64,000 bases of DNA from the NCBI GenBank assembly GCA_003134785.1, contig PLCN01000014.1, positions 124,001-188,000 of the forward strand, written 5' to 3'. Of this stretch, positions 17,256 through 25,327 are shown in pieces. Every line of letters begins with the position of its first letter. The stretch's first letter is position 1. This DNA comes from Spartobacteria bacterium (GTDB taxonomy: Bacteria; Verrucomicrobiota; Verrucomicrobiia; Chthoniobacterales; UBA10450). The notes under the pieces were generated by a model that was not told where the DNA came from, searched no databases, and was given only the letters and a program-made list of their open reading frames with translations. The translations under genes and the position numbers were made by a program.

Positions 17256-18032
17256 GTGCCTTCGAGCGACCTCTTGCGGATCGGTTGCGTCAAGTATCTC
17301 AACGCGCGTCCGTTGATCCACGGCTGGCCGGGCGAGATCCTGTTCGACCATCCGGCGAAGCTCTGCGAAAAGCTGGCCGCCGGCGCGCTCGACGTCGCTC
17401 TCGCCTCGAGTTTCGAATTCCTTTGGAACCCGAGCTACATCCTGGTCGATGATATTTCGATCTCTTCTCACGGCCCGGTCCACAGCGTTTTTCTTGCGCA
17501 CTCCGGCGCGCTCGCGGAGATCGAGGAAATCGAGGTCGACCCTGCGTCGCTCACTTCGGTGAACCTGTTGCGTTGTCTTCTCGCCGAAGCGAAACTTTCG
17601 CCCAAGCTCGTGGCCAGGACCCGGCTGATCCAACGGGCGATTACGCCCAAGCTCGCGAAATTCTTCATCGGCAACCAAGCCATCCGTTTCCGCGATGAGA
17701 ACGCGGGGAATTTTCAGTTTTGGGATCTCGGCGACCAATGGAGAAAAATGACGGGTCTGCCCTTTGTTTATGCCCTCTGGCTCATTCGGCCCGAGGTCAT
17801 GTCACCGAAGCCGATCGCCGACAGCTTGCGCGCCTGTCGTGACGAGAATTTTCGGAACCTCGGCCCGCTCATTGCCGCGGAGCAGGAATTCAGCGCGGAG
17901 TTCTGTGCCTATTATTTCAACGATTGCATAAGGTATGGTTTCGGGCCGGGCGAGAAAGAAGGGCTCTGGACCTTCCGGAAATTATGCGAAAAGCACGGCC
18001 TTCTCTCTCCCGATCCCAGATTCGTGCTGTAG
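17256..18032 (+). CDS. mqnA: Chorismate dehydratase
   Basis: First step of the futalosine menaquinone pathway (chorismate to 3-enolpyruvyl-benzoate). 258 residues from GTG 17256, with LRIGCVKYLNARPLIHG at the N-terminus and the periplasmic-binding-protein-like fold (DVALASSFEFL, KFFIGNQAI, LPFVYALWLI). It forms an operon with mqnE. The last bases overlap the possible start of the broken DUF72 gene. Confidence 0.94.
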   Translation: MPSSDLLRIGCVKYLNARPLIHGWPGEILFDHPAKLCEKLAAGALDVALASSFEFLWNPSYILVDDISISSHGPVHSVFLAHSGALAEIEEIEVDPASLTSVNLLRCLLAEAKLSPKLVARTRLIQRAITPKLAKFFIGNQAIRFRDENAGNFQFWDLGDQWRKMTGLPFVYALWLIRPEVMSPKPIADSLRACRDENFRNLGPLIAAEQEFSAEFCAYYFNDCIRYGFGPGEKEGLWTFRKLCEKHGLLSPDPRFVL

Positions 18033-18928
18033 ACGAACGGCGCTGGTCACAGAGCAACGGCCTGCGCATTGGCATTTCAGGCTGGACTTATCCGCCCTGG
18101 CGCGGGGTCTTTTATCCCGCGAAACTGCCGCACCGCCGCGAGCTGGAATTCGCGAGCCGCGCTTTCAATTCCATCGAAATCAACGGTTCGTTTTATTCCC
18201 TTCAGCGGCCCTCCAGTTACTAACGCTGGTATTCCGAGACGCCGGAGGGATTTGTCTTCAGCGTCAAGGGCGCGCGCTTCATCACCCACATGAAAAAACT
18301 GCGCGAGGTCGAAATACCTCTCGCAAATTTCTTCGCCTCCGGTGTTCTTTGCCTGCGCGAAAAGTTGGGACCGATCCTCTGGCAATTCCCGCCGAACTTT
18401 GGCTGGAAGGAAGATCGGTTCAGCGACTTCTTCGAGTTGCTGCCACGCGATACCGCCGCGGCGGCAAAGCTGGCCTGTCGACACAACGACAAGTTGAAAG
18501 GAGGCGCATGGACGAAGACGGACGGCAATCGTCCGCTGCGCTATGCGGTGGAGATCCGGCATCCGATTTTTATGGTGCCGGAATTCTTTGCGCTCCTTCG
18601 CCGGCATAATATCGCGTTCGTGTTCGCGGACACGGCAGGCAAATGGCCATATGCGGAAGATCTCACCGCCGATTTCGTTTACTGCCGATTGCACGGCGCG
18701 GAGGAACTCTACGTCAGCGGTTACAGTCCAGCCGCGCTCGATTCGTCGGCCGCGCGAATTCGTAAATGGCGCCAGGGAAAGCAACCGCGTGACGCCAAGG
18801 TCGTTTCCGATCGAACTGCCCGCGCCGGAAACCGCCACATTTACGTCTACTTCGACAACGACGCGAAAGTTCACGCGCCCTTCAACGCCAGATCGCTCGC
18901 GAAGCAGTTTCAGATCACGCCGTCGTAA
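17984..18928 (+). pseudogene. DUF72 family protein interrupted by an in-frame stop
   Basis: DUF72 proteins are TIM-barrel-like and of unknown function. The first part (IGISGWTYPPWRGVFYP, then FNSIEINGSFYSLQRPSSY) runs into TAA at 18221-18223. The same frame resumes at once with RWYSETPEGFVFSVKG and continues to TAA at 18928, covering the full family. One substitution (for example CAA or AAA to TAA) explains it; there is no frameshift. The likely start is ATG 17984, overlapping mqnA out of frame. A C-terminal piece could start at ATG 18290. A consensus error in assembly is an alternative. Confidence 0.85.
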
Positions 18929-18989
18929 TTTGCCGAGGTTCGGAAGCTGCCCCCCTTGCCACGCAACCTCCGCGCCAATAATCTCATTC

Positions 18990-20693
18990 GTGGAGAGACG
19001 CTGGATAATTGCTCAAGCTGAAGCGGAGCCGAATGCGGAAATAGCCTGGGCGGGAATCTGCGACATGCCCTGCATCCTCGCATTGCTCAAGCGCAAAGGC
19101 TTCGCAAGCGCTGATGACGTGACCGCTTTCCTGCAGCCGCGCCTCAGCTCCCTCAGCGACCCCTTTCTCCTGCCAAACATGGCTGCTGCCGTGACCCGCA
19201 TTCTCCGTGCGATTGATAACCGCGACCGCATCGTGCTTTTCGGCGACTACGATGTTGATGGCGTGACTTCGCTCGCGCTGTTGTCAGAAATGCTCCGCAG
19301 TTACGGCGTCGCGCCGGAATTATTTTTGCCGCTACGGATGGAGGAAGGCTACGGCATGAGCCCGGAAAGCGTTGACCGTTGCTGCGAGCAGCATCATCCG
19401 CAACTCCTGATCGCCGTCGATTGCGGCACGTCTTCGATCGATGAAATCGCCGAGTTAAAACGCCGGGGCGTCGATGTCATTGTGCTCGATCATCACGAGC
19501 CAAAATCCGCCTTGCCCGATTGCGTGGCCGTGGTGAATCCAAAAGCCGAAACCGGTTGCGCGTTTCACTATCTCTGCAGCGTCGGAATCGTTTTCAAAGT
19601 CTGCCACGCTCTGCTCAAGACGCGGCCCTCGCCGAAATTCGATTTGAAGGCAAACCTCGATCTCGTCGCGCTGGGAACCGTCGCGGACATCGTCCCGTTG
19701 CAGAACGAGAATCGCATTTTCGTTCAGCGTGGAATCGCGGAAATCGCGAGATCCAAACGTCCCGGCATTCGGAAACTAATGGAAGTCGCTGCGGTGCGGT
19801 CGCCCGTCGCGGCCGAGGACATCGCCTTTCGTCTCGGTCCGCGTCTCAATGCGGCGGGACGGCTCGCCACGGCGGAGAAGGCCTTGCGGCTCCTGGTTAC
19901 GCAGGATGAAACAGAAGCGACAGAATTGGCGGGACTGCTGGACGCGCAGAATCGAGAACGGCAGGCAGTCGAGAAGAAGATCTTCAACGAAGCGGAAGAA
20001 AACTTGGCGAAGGTTTTCGATCCGAACCGCGATGCCGCCATCGTCGTTGGGGCACGCGGTTGGCATCCGGGAGTGCTTGGGATTGTTGCCTCGCGTGTCG
20101 CGCGAAAATATCATCGGCCCGCGATCGTCGTGGGCTTCGATTCCGGCGGCCTTGGAAAAGGGAGCGGTCGAAGCATCGAGGGCTTATCGTTGGTCGAGGG
20201 ATTAGACCATTGCAAGAAATGGCTGGAAAAATTTGGCGGTCACGAAATGGCGGCGGGTCTGACCGTGCGCGAAGAAAACTTTGCTGGATTCACCGATGCG
20301 TTCCGCAAGGCCGCGCGTGAGCTGCTGTCAGACGAAAACCTTCAGGCGCGGCTCCATCTCGATCACGAACTTGCCTTCTCCGAACTCAATGGTGACTTGC
20401 TGCGTTGGCATCAGGCGCTGCAACCGTTTGGCAGCGGCAATCTGCAACCGATGTTCTTCGCGCGCGGAGTCGAGCCGGCCGTCGAGCCGCAAATTCTGAA
20501 GGAGAAACATCTGGTTCTGCGCCTCCGGCAGAAAAACCATTTTCGACGCGCAATTTTTTTTGATGGCGCTTCGACGCCGTTGCCTTCGTCTCCGTGGGAC
20601 ATGGCGTTCCGGCTCAACGCGGACGAATACGAAGGCGAAACACGGTTGCAGATTCACGTTGAGGCGTTGCGCGCAGCAGCGCCGCTCGAATGA
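18990..20693 (+). CDS. recJ: Single-stranded-DNA-specific exonuclease RecJ
   Basis: 5'-3' ssDNA exonuclease of recombination and mismatch repair. 567 residues from GTG 18990 (VERRWIIAQ). The DHH superfamily motifs are DYDVDGVTS (from D86), VDCGTSS, LDHHEP (DHH 167-169) and the DHHA1 segment GGHEMAAGLTV. Longer in-frame readings upstream lie over the DUF72 gene and are not credible. The stop overlaps recG by ATGA, so the two repair genes are coupled. Confidence 0.95.
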   Translation: MERRWIIAQAEAEPNAEIAWAGICDMPCILALLKRKGFASADDVTAFLQPRLSSLSDPFLLPNMAAAVTRILRAIDNRDRIVLFGDYDVDGVTSLALLSEMLRSYGVAPELFLPLRMEEGYGMSPESVDRCCEQHHPQLLIAVDCGTSSIDEIAELKRRGVDVIVLDHHEPKSALPDCVAVVNPKAETGCAFHYLCSVGIVFKVCHALLKTRPSPKFDLKANLDLVALGTVADIVPLQNENRIFVQRGIAEIARSKRPGIRKLMEVAAVRSPVAAEDIAFRLGPRLNAAGRLATAEKALRLLVTQDETEATELAGLLDAQNRERQAVEKKIFNEAEENLAKVFDPNRDAAIVVGARGWHPGVLGIVASRVARKYHRPAIVVGFDSGGLGKGSGRSIEGLSLVEGLDHCKKWLEKFGGHEMAAGLTVREENFAGFTDAFRKAARELLSDENLQARLHLDHELAFSELNGDLLRWHQALQPFGSGNLQPMFFARGVEPAVEPQILKEKHLVLRLRQKNHFRRAIFFDGASTPLPSSPWDMAFRLNADEYEGETRLQIHVEALRAAAPLE

Positions 20694-23395
20694 TTTCACC
20701 CTCGCAATTGCTCGCCGAGCTGGACTGGATTCCGCGCCCGAAGTTAACGGCATTGCGCCGGTTCGGCATCGAAATTGTTGAAGACCTGCTCACTCATTTC
20801 CCGCGGCGATATGAGGACCGCACCGAGTTCCCCGGTTTCCCGCGCCAGGAGAGCGATGTGCCGATTTGTCTTTGTGGCGAAGTGACGAAAACGCAGCTGC
20901 GTCGTTTCGGCGGCTGGAAAAAAATCTTCGAAGCCACTTTACAAGAATCGGATGCGAACGCGTTGAGCCAGCCGCTGGTCCTGCGCTGGTTCAATCTCCA
21001 TTACGTGCAAAAAATGATCGCGACCGGCCAGCGGCTCATTGTTTTCGGAAAGCCGCGGCTCCGCGGCCAGCGGCTTTGCATGGAGCACCCGGAGTTTGAA
21101 GTGATCGAAAACGACGAGGAAATCTCGATTCACTTTCGTCGGATCACTCCGATTTATCCGGCGACCGAAGGACTGTCGCAGCGAGCCTTTCGCGGATTGA
21201 TCCATCGGGCGCTGGAAGAGCTGGACGAGACTTCGATCGAAACAGCGCTACCTCGGAACGTGAATCTGGGTGAGCGAATTCACGCCTTGCATGAAATTCA
21301 TTTTCCCTCGACCCAGGCGGAACTCGAGGCGGCTCGCGAACATCTCGTCTTCTCCGAATTCTTCGCCATGCAGATGTTGATCGCGTCGCGGCGATCCACG
21401 GCTTCGTTGCGGAGCGGACAGGCGCATTGCGGGTCAGGAGAATTGCTCGAGAAATTTCTGCGGGGGCTCGCGTTCGATTTGACCGACGCGCAGACGCGCG
21501 TGATCGACGAGCTACGCCGCGATCTTGCGAGCCGGCATCCGATGAACCGTTTGCTGCAAGGCGATGTCGGCTCCGGCAAGACCGTGGTCGCGATTGCCAC
21601 GATGCTGCTTGCAGTGGAAGCCGGTTTCCAAGCCGCGCTCATGGCGCCGACACAGATCCTGGCCGAACAACATTACGCCGTGTTGTGCCGCTGGCTCGAA
21701 CCGCAGGGTGTGCGCTTGGCCTTGCGCACCGCCGCGCGCCGGGAGAACAACGCTCCGCTACCGCTTTTCGATCAACCGCGGAAACAAGAGCTGGGGAGCG
21801 CAGGCTGCCAGCCTGCAGTATCCGGCAGCCTGCCGGACACATCTTCGGGCCTAAGCGGGACCCGCTATCGTCGCCGGCTCCTTCCCCACTTCGAACGACC
21901 GTGGGCCAAATATATGATCACCGTCACCGCGCGAAATCACCGCATCCTATCTGATAAGGCCCGCAACGTAGTGCTCGAGTCGGTGCTTCGCTGGAAGGAT
22001 CACCGCTACGAACTCTACGCGGCATGTGTGATGCCGGATCACTTGCACCTCTTAATTGAGCCGATGGTCGAACGTGAGGACGATTCTGGAACGCCGGTTT
22101 TCTTTTCGCTCACAAAAATTCTGCATAGCATCAAATCGTTTACCGCCAACCGAATCAACAAGGTCGAGAACAAGAGCGGAATCGTATGGGAGACCGAATC
22201 GTTCGATCGTGTCATTCGCTCGGAAAGCGATCTGCAGGAAAAGTTCCAATATATTACTCGGAATCCTTGGGACGCGGGTGTTGTGAAACCCGGAGCGGAG
22301 TATTCGTGGGTTTGGTGGCCGGAGATGGAGCCGGAGGCGCGGCTTTCAAGGAATGCGCCGCCAGACTTCGCGGCAGGCTGCCGCGAAGGGCAGGCTGGCA
22401 GCCTGCGCTCCCCAGAAAAAGACACACCGCACATCATTATCGGGACGCACGCTCTCCTTTACGAAGGCGTTTCGTTCGAGAATCTGGGAGTCGTGGTGAT
22501 CGATGAGCAGCATAAGTTTGGGGTGTCGCAGAGGGCCCGGCTCACAGCGCGCGAGCCGGCGCCGGATGTCCTGGTGATGACCGCGACGCCGATTCCGCGC
22601 ACGCTCACGATGACTGTCTACGGCGATCTCGATGTGTCGGTGATCGATGAGATGCCTGCGGATCGCGGCAAAATCATCACGGCGGTGCGCGATCAATCGA
22701 AGCTCGGCGAAGTGCTGACCTTCATCCGGAGACAACTCGAAGCGGGACGGCAGGCATACGTCGTCTATCCGCTGATCGATGAGAGCGAGAAGCTCGACGT
22801 CAAAGCCGCAGCCGCAGAGTTCGAAACGTGGCAGGAACGCTTGCGGCCGTTTCGCTGTGAGTTGTTGCATGGCCGCATTCCCGCGCCGGAAAAGCAATCG
22901 ATCATGGAGCGCTTCCGTCGCGGAGATACGAGCGCGCTCATCAGCACGACTGTGATTGAAGTCGGCGTCGATGTTCCCAACGCGACGATCATGTTGATCG
23001 AGAACGCGGAACGCTTCGGGCTCGCGCAACTGCATCAGCTTCGCGGTCGAATCGGACGGGGCGAACACAAATCGTACTGCATTCTTTTGAGCGAGGAAAA
23101 ATCGCCCGAGACCGTGGCCAAGCTGGCGGTGCTCGAGAGAACGAGCGATGGCTTCGAGGTCGCGGAAGCGGATTGGGATCTGCGCGGCCCGGGCGATCTT
23201 CTCGGAACTGCGCAGAGCGGTTTGCCGGCGTTGAAGCTGGGAGATCTGAAGAAGGACGCGGCGGTCATGCGTCGGGCGCGGGCGGCCGCCACTGCAATCA
23301 TGGAAGCCGATCCGGAACTCAAAAGGCCCGAGAATCAACGTTTTCGGAGATTGATTGTCGAAGAGCGGGGACGTACGTTCTCGAACGTTAGCTAA
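20690..23395 (+). CDS. recG: ATP-dependent DNA helicase RecG carrying an in-frame RAYT transposase insertion
   Basis: RecG remodels stalled replication forks. The frame encodes 901 residues. Residues 1 to about 367 are RecG wedge and helicase (Walker A GDVGSGKT from about 291, motif Ia MAPTQILAEQHY). Residues about 368-575 are a foreign block containing a Y1/HUH transposase. Residues about 576-901 resume RecG (IIIGTHALLYEG, DEQH at 605-608, ATPIPRTLT, then QLRGRIGRG). Removing the block leaves about 694 residues, the usual RecG length. No stop or frameshift is seen at either junction. Whether the fusion is functional, processed or inactive cannot be told from sequence. It overlaps recJ (ATGA) and the HtrA gene (TAATG). 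Confidence 0.93.
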   Translation: MISPSQLLAELDWIPRPKLTALRRFGIEIVEDLLTHFPRRYEDRTEFPGFPRQESDVPICLCGEVTKTQLRRFGGWKKIFEATLQESDANALSQPLVLRWFNLHYVQKMIATGQRLIVFGKPRLRGQRLCMEHPEFEVIENDEEISIHFRRITPIYPATEGLSQRAFRGLIHRALEELDETSIETALPRNVNLGERIHALHEIHFPSTQAELEAAREHLVFSEFFAMQMLIASRRSTASLRSGQAHCGSGELLEKFLRGLAFDLTDAQTRVIDELRRDLASRHPMNRLLQGDVGSGKTVVAIATMLLAVEAGFQAALMAPTQILAEQHYAVLCRWLEPQGVRLALRTAARRENNAPLPLFDQPRKQELGSAGCQPAVSGSLPDTSSGLSGTRYRRRLLPHFERPWAKYMITVTARNHRILSDKARNVVLESVLRWKDHRYELYAACVMPDHLHLLIEPMVEREDDSGTPVFFSLTKILHSIKSFTANRINKVENKSGIVWETESFDRVIRSESDLQEKFQYITRNPWDAGVVKPGAEYSWVWWPEMEPEARLSRNAPPDFAAGCREGQAGSLRSPEKDTPHIIIGTHALLYEGVSFENLGVVVIDEQHKFGVSQRARLTAREPAPDVLVMTATPIPRTLTMTVYGDLDVSVIDEMPADRGKIITAVRDQSKLGEVLTFIRRQLEAGRQAYVVYPLIDESEKLDVKAAAAEFETWQERLRPFRCELLHGRIPAPEKQSIMERFRRGDTSALISTTVIEVGVDVPNATIMLIENAERFGLAQLHQLRGRIGRGEHKSYCILLSEEKSPETVAKLAVLERTSDGFEVAEADWDLRGPGDLLGTAQSGLPALKLGDLKKDAAVMRRARAAATAIMEADPELKRPENQRFRRLIVEERGRTFSNVS
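21791..21836. repeat. Left palindrome pair of the recG-borne RAYT element
   Basis: GCAGGCTGCCAGCCTGC (inside 21791-21816) and CCGGCAGCCTGCCGG (21822-21836) are adjacent near-palindromes, a REP/BIME-like arrangement. The outer one is the exact inverse of the right terminus. Confidence 0.85.
22366..22415. repeat. Right palindrome pair of the recG-borne RAYT element
   Basis: CTTCGCGGCAG-G-CTGCCGCGAAG at 22366-22388 is an 11-base perfect stem. It is followed at 22390-22415 by the inverse of the left terminus. Both are translated as part of the RecG frame. Confidence 0.85.
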
Positions 23396-24924
23396 TGAAA
23401 AATCTAATTAAATTTCTCATTTTCGTCTTGCTGGTGAGCGCCGGCATCTCCGCGCTCTACGATTACCGTCTCAAACACGGCGGCTTGAATTTCCTCGCGG
23501 CCGCTTCGCCCAGTCCAGAAAAATACACTCTCCCGACCACTACCACGGTCGATCCGAAAGAGGTGGTCGGTCTCGAGAATCTCAATCGCGAACGGCGGAC
23601 GCTCGTCAGCAGCATCCTGCCTTCGGTCGTGAGCATAAAGACTTCCAAGAAAGTAGCGCGCCGTAGGAGTGACGCGCTCGATCCGGGCGAGTTTTATAAT
23701 CGCAACCCGCGCCAATACCGCAACCCGGATGAAGATGCGATGGTCCAAAACTCTCTCGGGTCGGGCGTGGTCGTTTCCGCCGAGGGGCACATCATCACGA
23801 ACAATCACGTGGTCGATCAGGTGGACGATATCGAGGTGCAATTGAGTGATGGCCGCACGAAAAAAGCGAAACTCGTGGGCGCGGATGCGCGGGTGGATCT
23901 GGCGGTTCTGAAAGTCGATGAGCCGGGGCTGAAGCCGCTTAAGTTTGGCGACTCGGATGCGATGCAGGCGGGAGACTTCGTGATCGCGATCGGTAACCCG
24001 TTTGGGTTCGAGGAAACCGTGACCGATGGAATCATTAGCTCAAAAGGCCGGCCCAACCGCGTCGATGGTTACGGCGAATATTTACAAACAAACGCGGCGA
24101 TCAATCCGGGGAACAGCGGCGGCCCGCTGGTAAACCTCCGCGGTGAAATCATCGGCATCAACACCGCCATCTACACGAGGAGTGGCGGTTCGGAGGGAAT
24201 CGGGTTCGCCATTCCGTCGAATACCGTTCACACCGCGCTGGAGAGCTTGCTGCAAAACGGCCGCATCATCCGCGGGTATCTCGGCATTCTGTCTCGCAAT
24301 GCGGCGCCGGCCAGCCGGGAAGTCGTGGGAGTCACGGTCGATGACGTCGTTCCCAACTCCCCGGCCGACGACGCGCAAATGAAAAAGGGAGACGTGATCC
24401 GGAAATTCAATGGCCGCGAGGTGAAGACTTTTCAGGAGCTGAGCAGTCTCGTCGCGCAGGCCGAGTTGAATAAGAAGGTTGACGTGGAAGTGACGCGCAA
24501 TGGCAAGACGGTGAAGTTGACGGCGGAAATTCGAGAAGCTCCTACTGATTATTCGACCGCGCGGGTCAATCCTCGGCCGTCACCGACTCCGCGGATTCCC
24601 AAGACACCGCAAACGCCCTCGGAGCCGGATGAGCAAAATGATGAAGCTGGAGTGCTCGGTTCGATCGACGTGGGCGAGCTTACTCAGGACATGGCGCGAC
24701 GCCTCGATCTGCCCAAGAGCGTCCGCGGTGTACTCGTGACGAAAGTGACGGACGACGAAGGCGAGCTGCGCACGGGCGACGTGATCGAGGAAGTGAATCA
24801 GCAGCCCGTTAGTTCGGTGGCTGAATACAAAAAGATCGTCAGCTCACTCGATCCCAACGAAACGCAGGTGCTTTCGGTTTGCCGGCATCGCACGCGTTCG
24901 TTTGTCGTGTTGCGCCCGAAGTAG
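23395..24924 (+). CDS. HtrA/DegP-family periplasmic serine protease with two PDZ domains
   Basis: 509 residues. The N-terminal hydrophobic segment (residues 5-20) is a signal anchor or signal peptide. The trypsin-like domain has catalytic H138 (TNNHVV), D168 (RVDLAV) and S241 (NPGNSGGP). PDZ1 covers about 280-385 and PDZ2 about 415-505, linked by a proline-rich stretch (PRPSPTPRIPKTPQTP). It handles misfolded envelope proteins. Start ATG 23395 shares a base with the recG stop. The proline-rich small gene and a strong terminator follow. Confidence 0.95.
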   Translation: MKNLIKFLIFVLLVSAGISALYDYRLKHGGLNFLAAASPSPEKYTLPTTTTVDPKEVVGLENLNRERRTLVSSILPSVVSIKTSKKVARRRSDALDPGEFYNRNPRQYRNPDEDAMVQNSLGSGVVVSAEGHIITNNHVVDQVDDIEVQLSDGRTKKAKLVGADARVDLAVLKVDEPGLKPLKFGDSDAMQAGDFVIAIGNPFGFEETVTDGIISSKGRPNRVDGYGEYLQTNAAINPGNSGGPLVNLRGEIIGINTAIYTRSGGSEGIGFAIPSNTVHTALESLLQNGRIIRGYLGILSRNAAPASREVVGVTVDDVVPNSPADDAQMKKGDVIRKFNGREVKTFQELSSLVAQAELNKKVDVEVTRNGKTVKLTAEIREAPTDYSTARVNPRPSPTPRIPKTPQTPSEPDEQNDEAGVLGSIDVGELTQDMARRLDLPKSVRGVLVTKVTDDEGELRTGDVIEEVNQQPVSSVAEYKKIVSSLDPNETQVLSVCRHRTRSFVVLRPK

Positions 24925-24926
24925 AA

Positions 24927-25268
24927 ATGGAGCCGGCGCGCCCTCGCGCCGGGAGTGGAATGGTTGTATTTCAGGACGCGGTTTCCCCAAAACGCTCGCG
25001 CTGGGGAAGGCCACAAGGAGCGGTTTGGAAGGCAGTGAATGCCGAAAGCCCGCGCAAACAGCCCAAAGCTGATCTGCCTACAGAGAAGGTGGTGCCGCCG
25101 AAGCGGGAGACGCCACCTGAAGCTCAGCATAAACAGCCACCGGCTGACATGCCGAGGGAACACGTCGCTCCTCCTGGTCCGGGACCGAACGGGGCCGTGA
25201 ACACCGAAGGCCCTCGCAAAGGACCAGACCACAAGAAGCCTGAATCATCGGCGACGCCTGCTCCGTAA
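24927..25268 (+). CDS. Possible proline-rich small protein, unknown function
   Basis: A 113-residue frame starting two bases after the HtrA stop. It is rich in Pro, Lys and Glu, with a repeated unit (AVNAESPRKQPK and AVNTEGPRKGPD). A strong terminator lies 27 bases after its stop, consistent with it being the last gene of the HtrA transcript. There is no recognised domain, and an early GC-palindromic stretch suggests part of it may be repeat-derived. Otherwise 24925-25295 holds nothing I can identify. Confidence 0.35.
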   Translation: MEPARPRAGSGMVVFQDAVSPKRSRWGRPQGAVWKAVNAESPRKQPKADLPTEKVVPPKRETPPEAQHKQPPADMPREHVAPPGPGPNGAVNTEGPRKGPDHKKPESSATPAP

Positions 25269-25295
25269 GTACAAGAAGCGCGAACTGAAACTAAG

Positions 25296-25327
25296 CGGCC
25301 CCGGAGAAATCCGGGGCCGTTTCTTTT
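25296..25327. terminator. Strong terminator between the HtrA operon and asd
   Basis: The perfect nine-base stem CGGCCCCGG / CCGGGGCCG (25296-25304, 25311-25319) has a six-base loop and TTTCTTTT after it. It ends at the asd stop codon, so it serves the plus-strand transcript and possibly both converging ones. Confidence 0.9.

Larger units (their letters stand above)
21791..22415 (+). mobile_element. RAYT element (REP-associated tyrosine transposase with palindromic ends) inside recG
   Basis: The element is bounded by a perfect 26-base inverted repeat (21791-21816 and 22390-22415, CTGGGGAGCGCAGGCTGCCA and onward). A second palindrome lies just inside each end (21822-21836 and 22366-22388). Between them is the transposase domain, from about M409 (ATG 21914), with HxH at H451/H453 in CVMPDHLHLLIEP and the putative catalytic tyrosine Y521 in QYITRNPWDAGVV. 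No clear target-site duplication is seen. The distance between the inner GGGG/CCCC ends is 621 bases (207 codons), which keeps the host frame. Confidence 0.9.

Noticed and set aside
18221-18223. Recoded stop (selenocysteine or pyrrolysine) in the DUF72 gene.
   Set aside because: The codon is TAA, which is not used for either residue, and DUF72 has no such residue at this position.
18543-18989. A longer RecJ starting at 18543 (716 residues).
   Set aside because: The extra 149 residues are the out-of-frame shadow of the DUF72 gene. RecJ family sequence begins at GTG 18990.
21914-22365. Reporting the RAYT as a normal independent gene interrupting a dead recG.
   Set aside because: The transposase domain has no stop of its own before RecG resumes and the frame is continuous from 20690 to 23395, so a single fused frame is the direct observation. 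An independent start at ATG 21914 remains possible but would still read through into RecG.
24879-25232. Minus-strand frames in the HtrA-asd spacer (24798-25232, 25124-25543).
   Set aside because: They overlap HtrA or asd coding sequence, cross the strong terminator, and show no recognisable domain.
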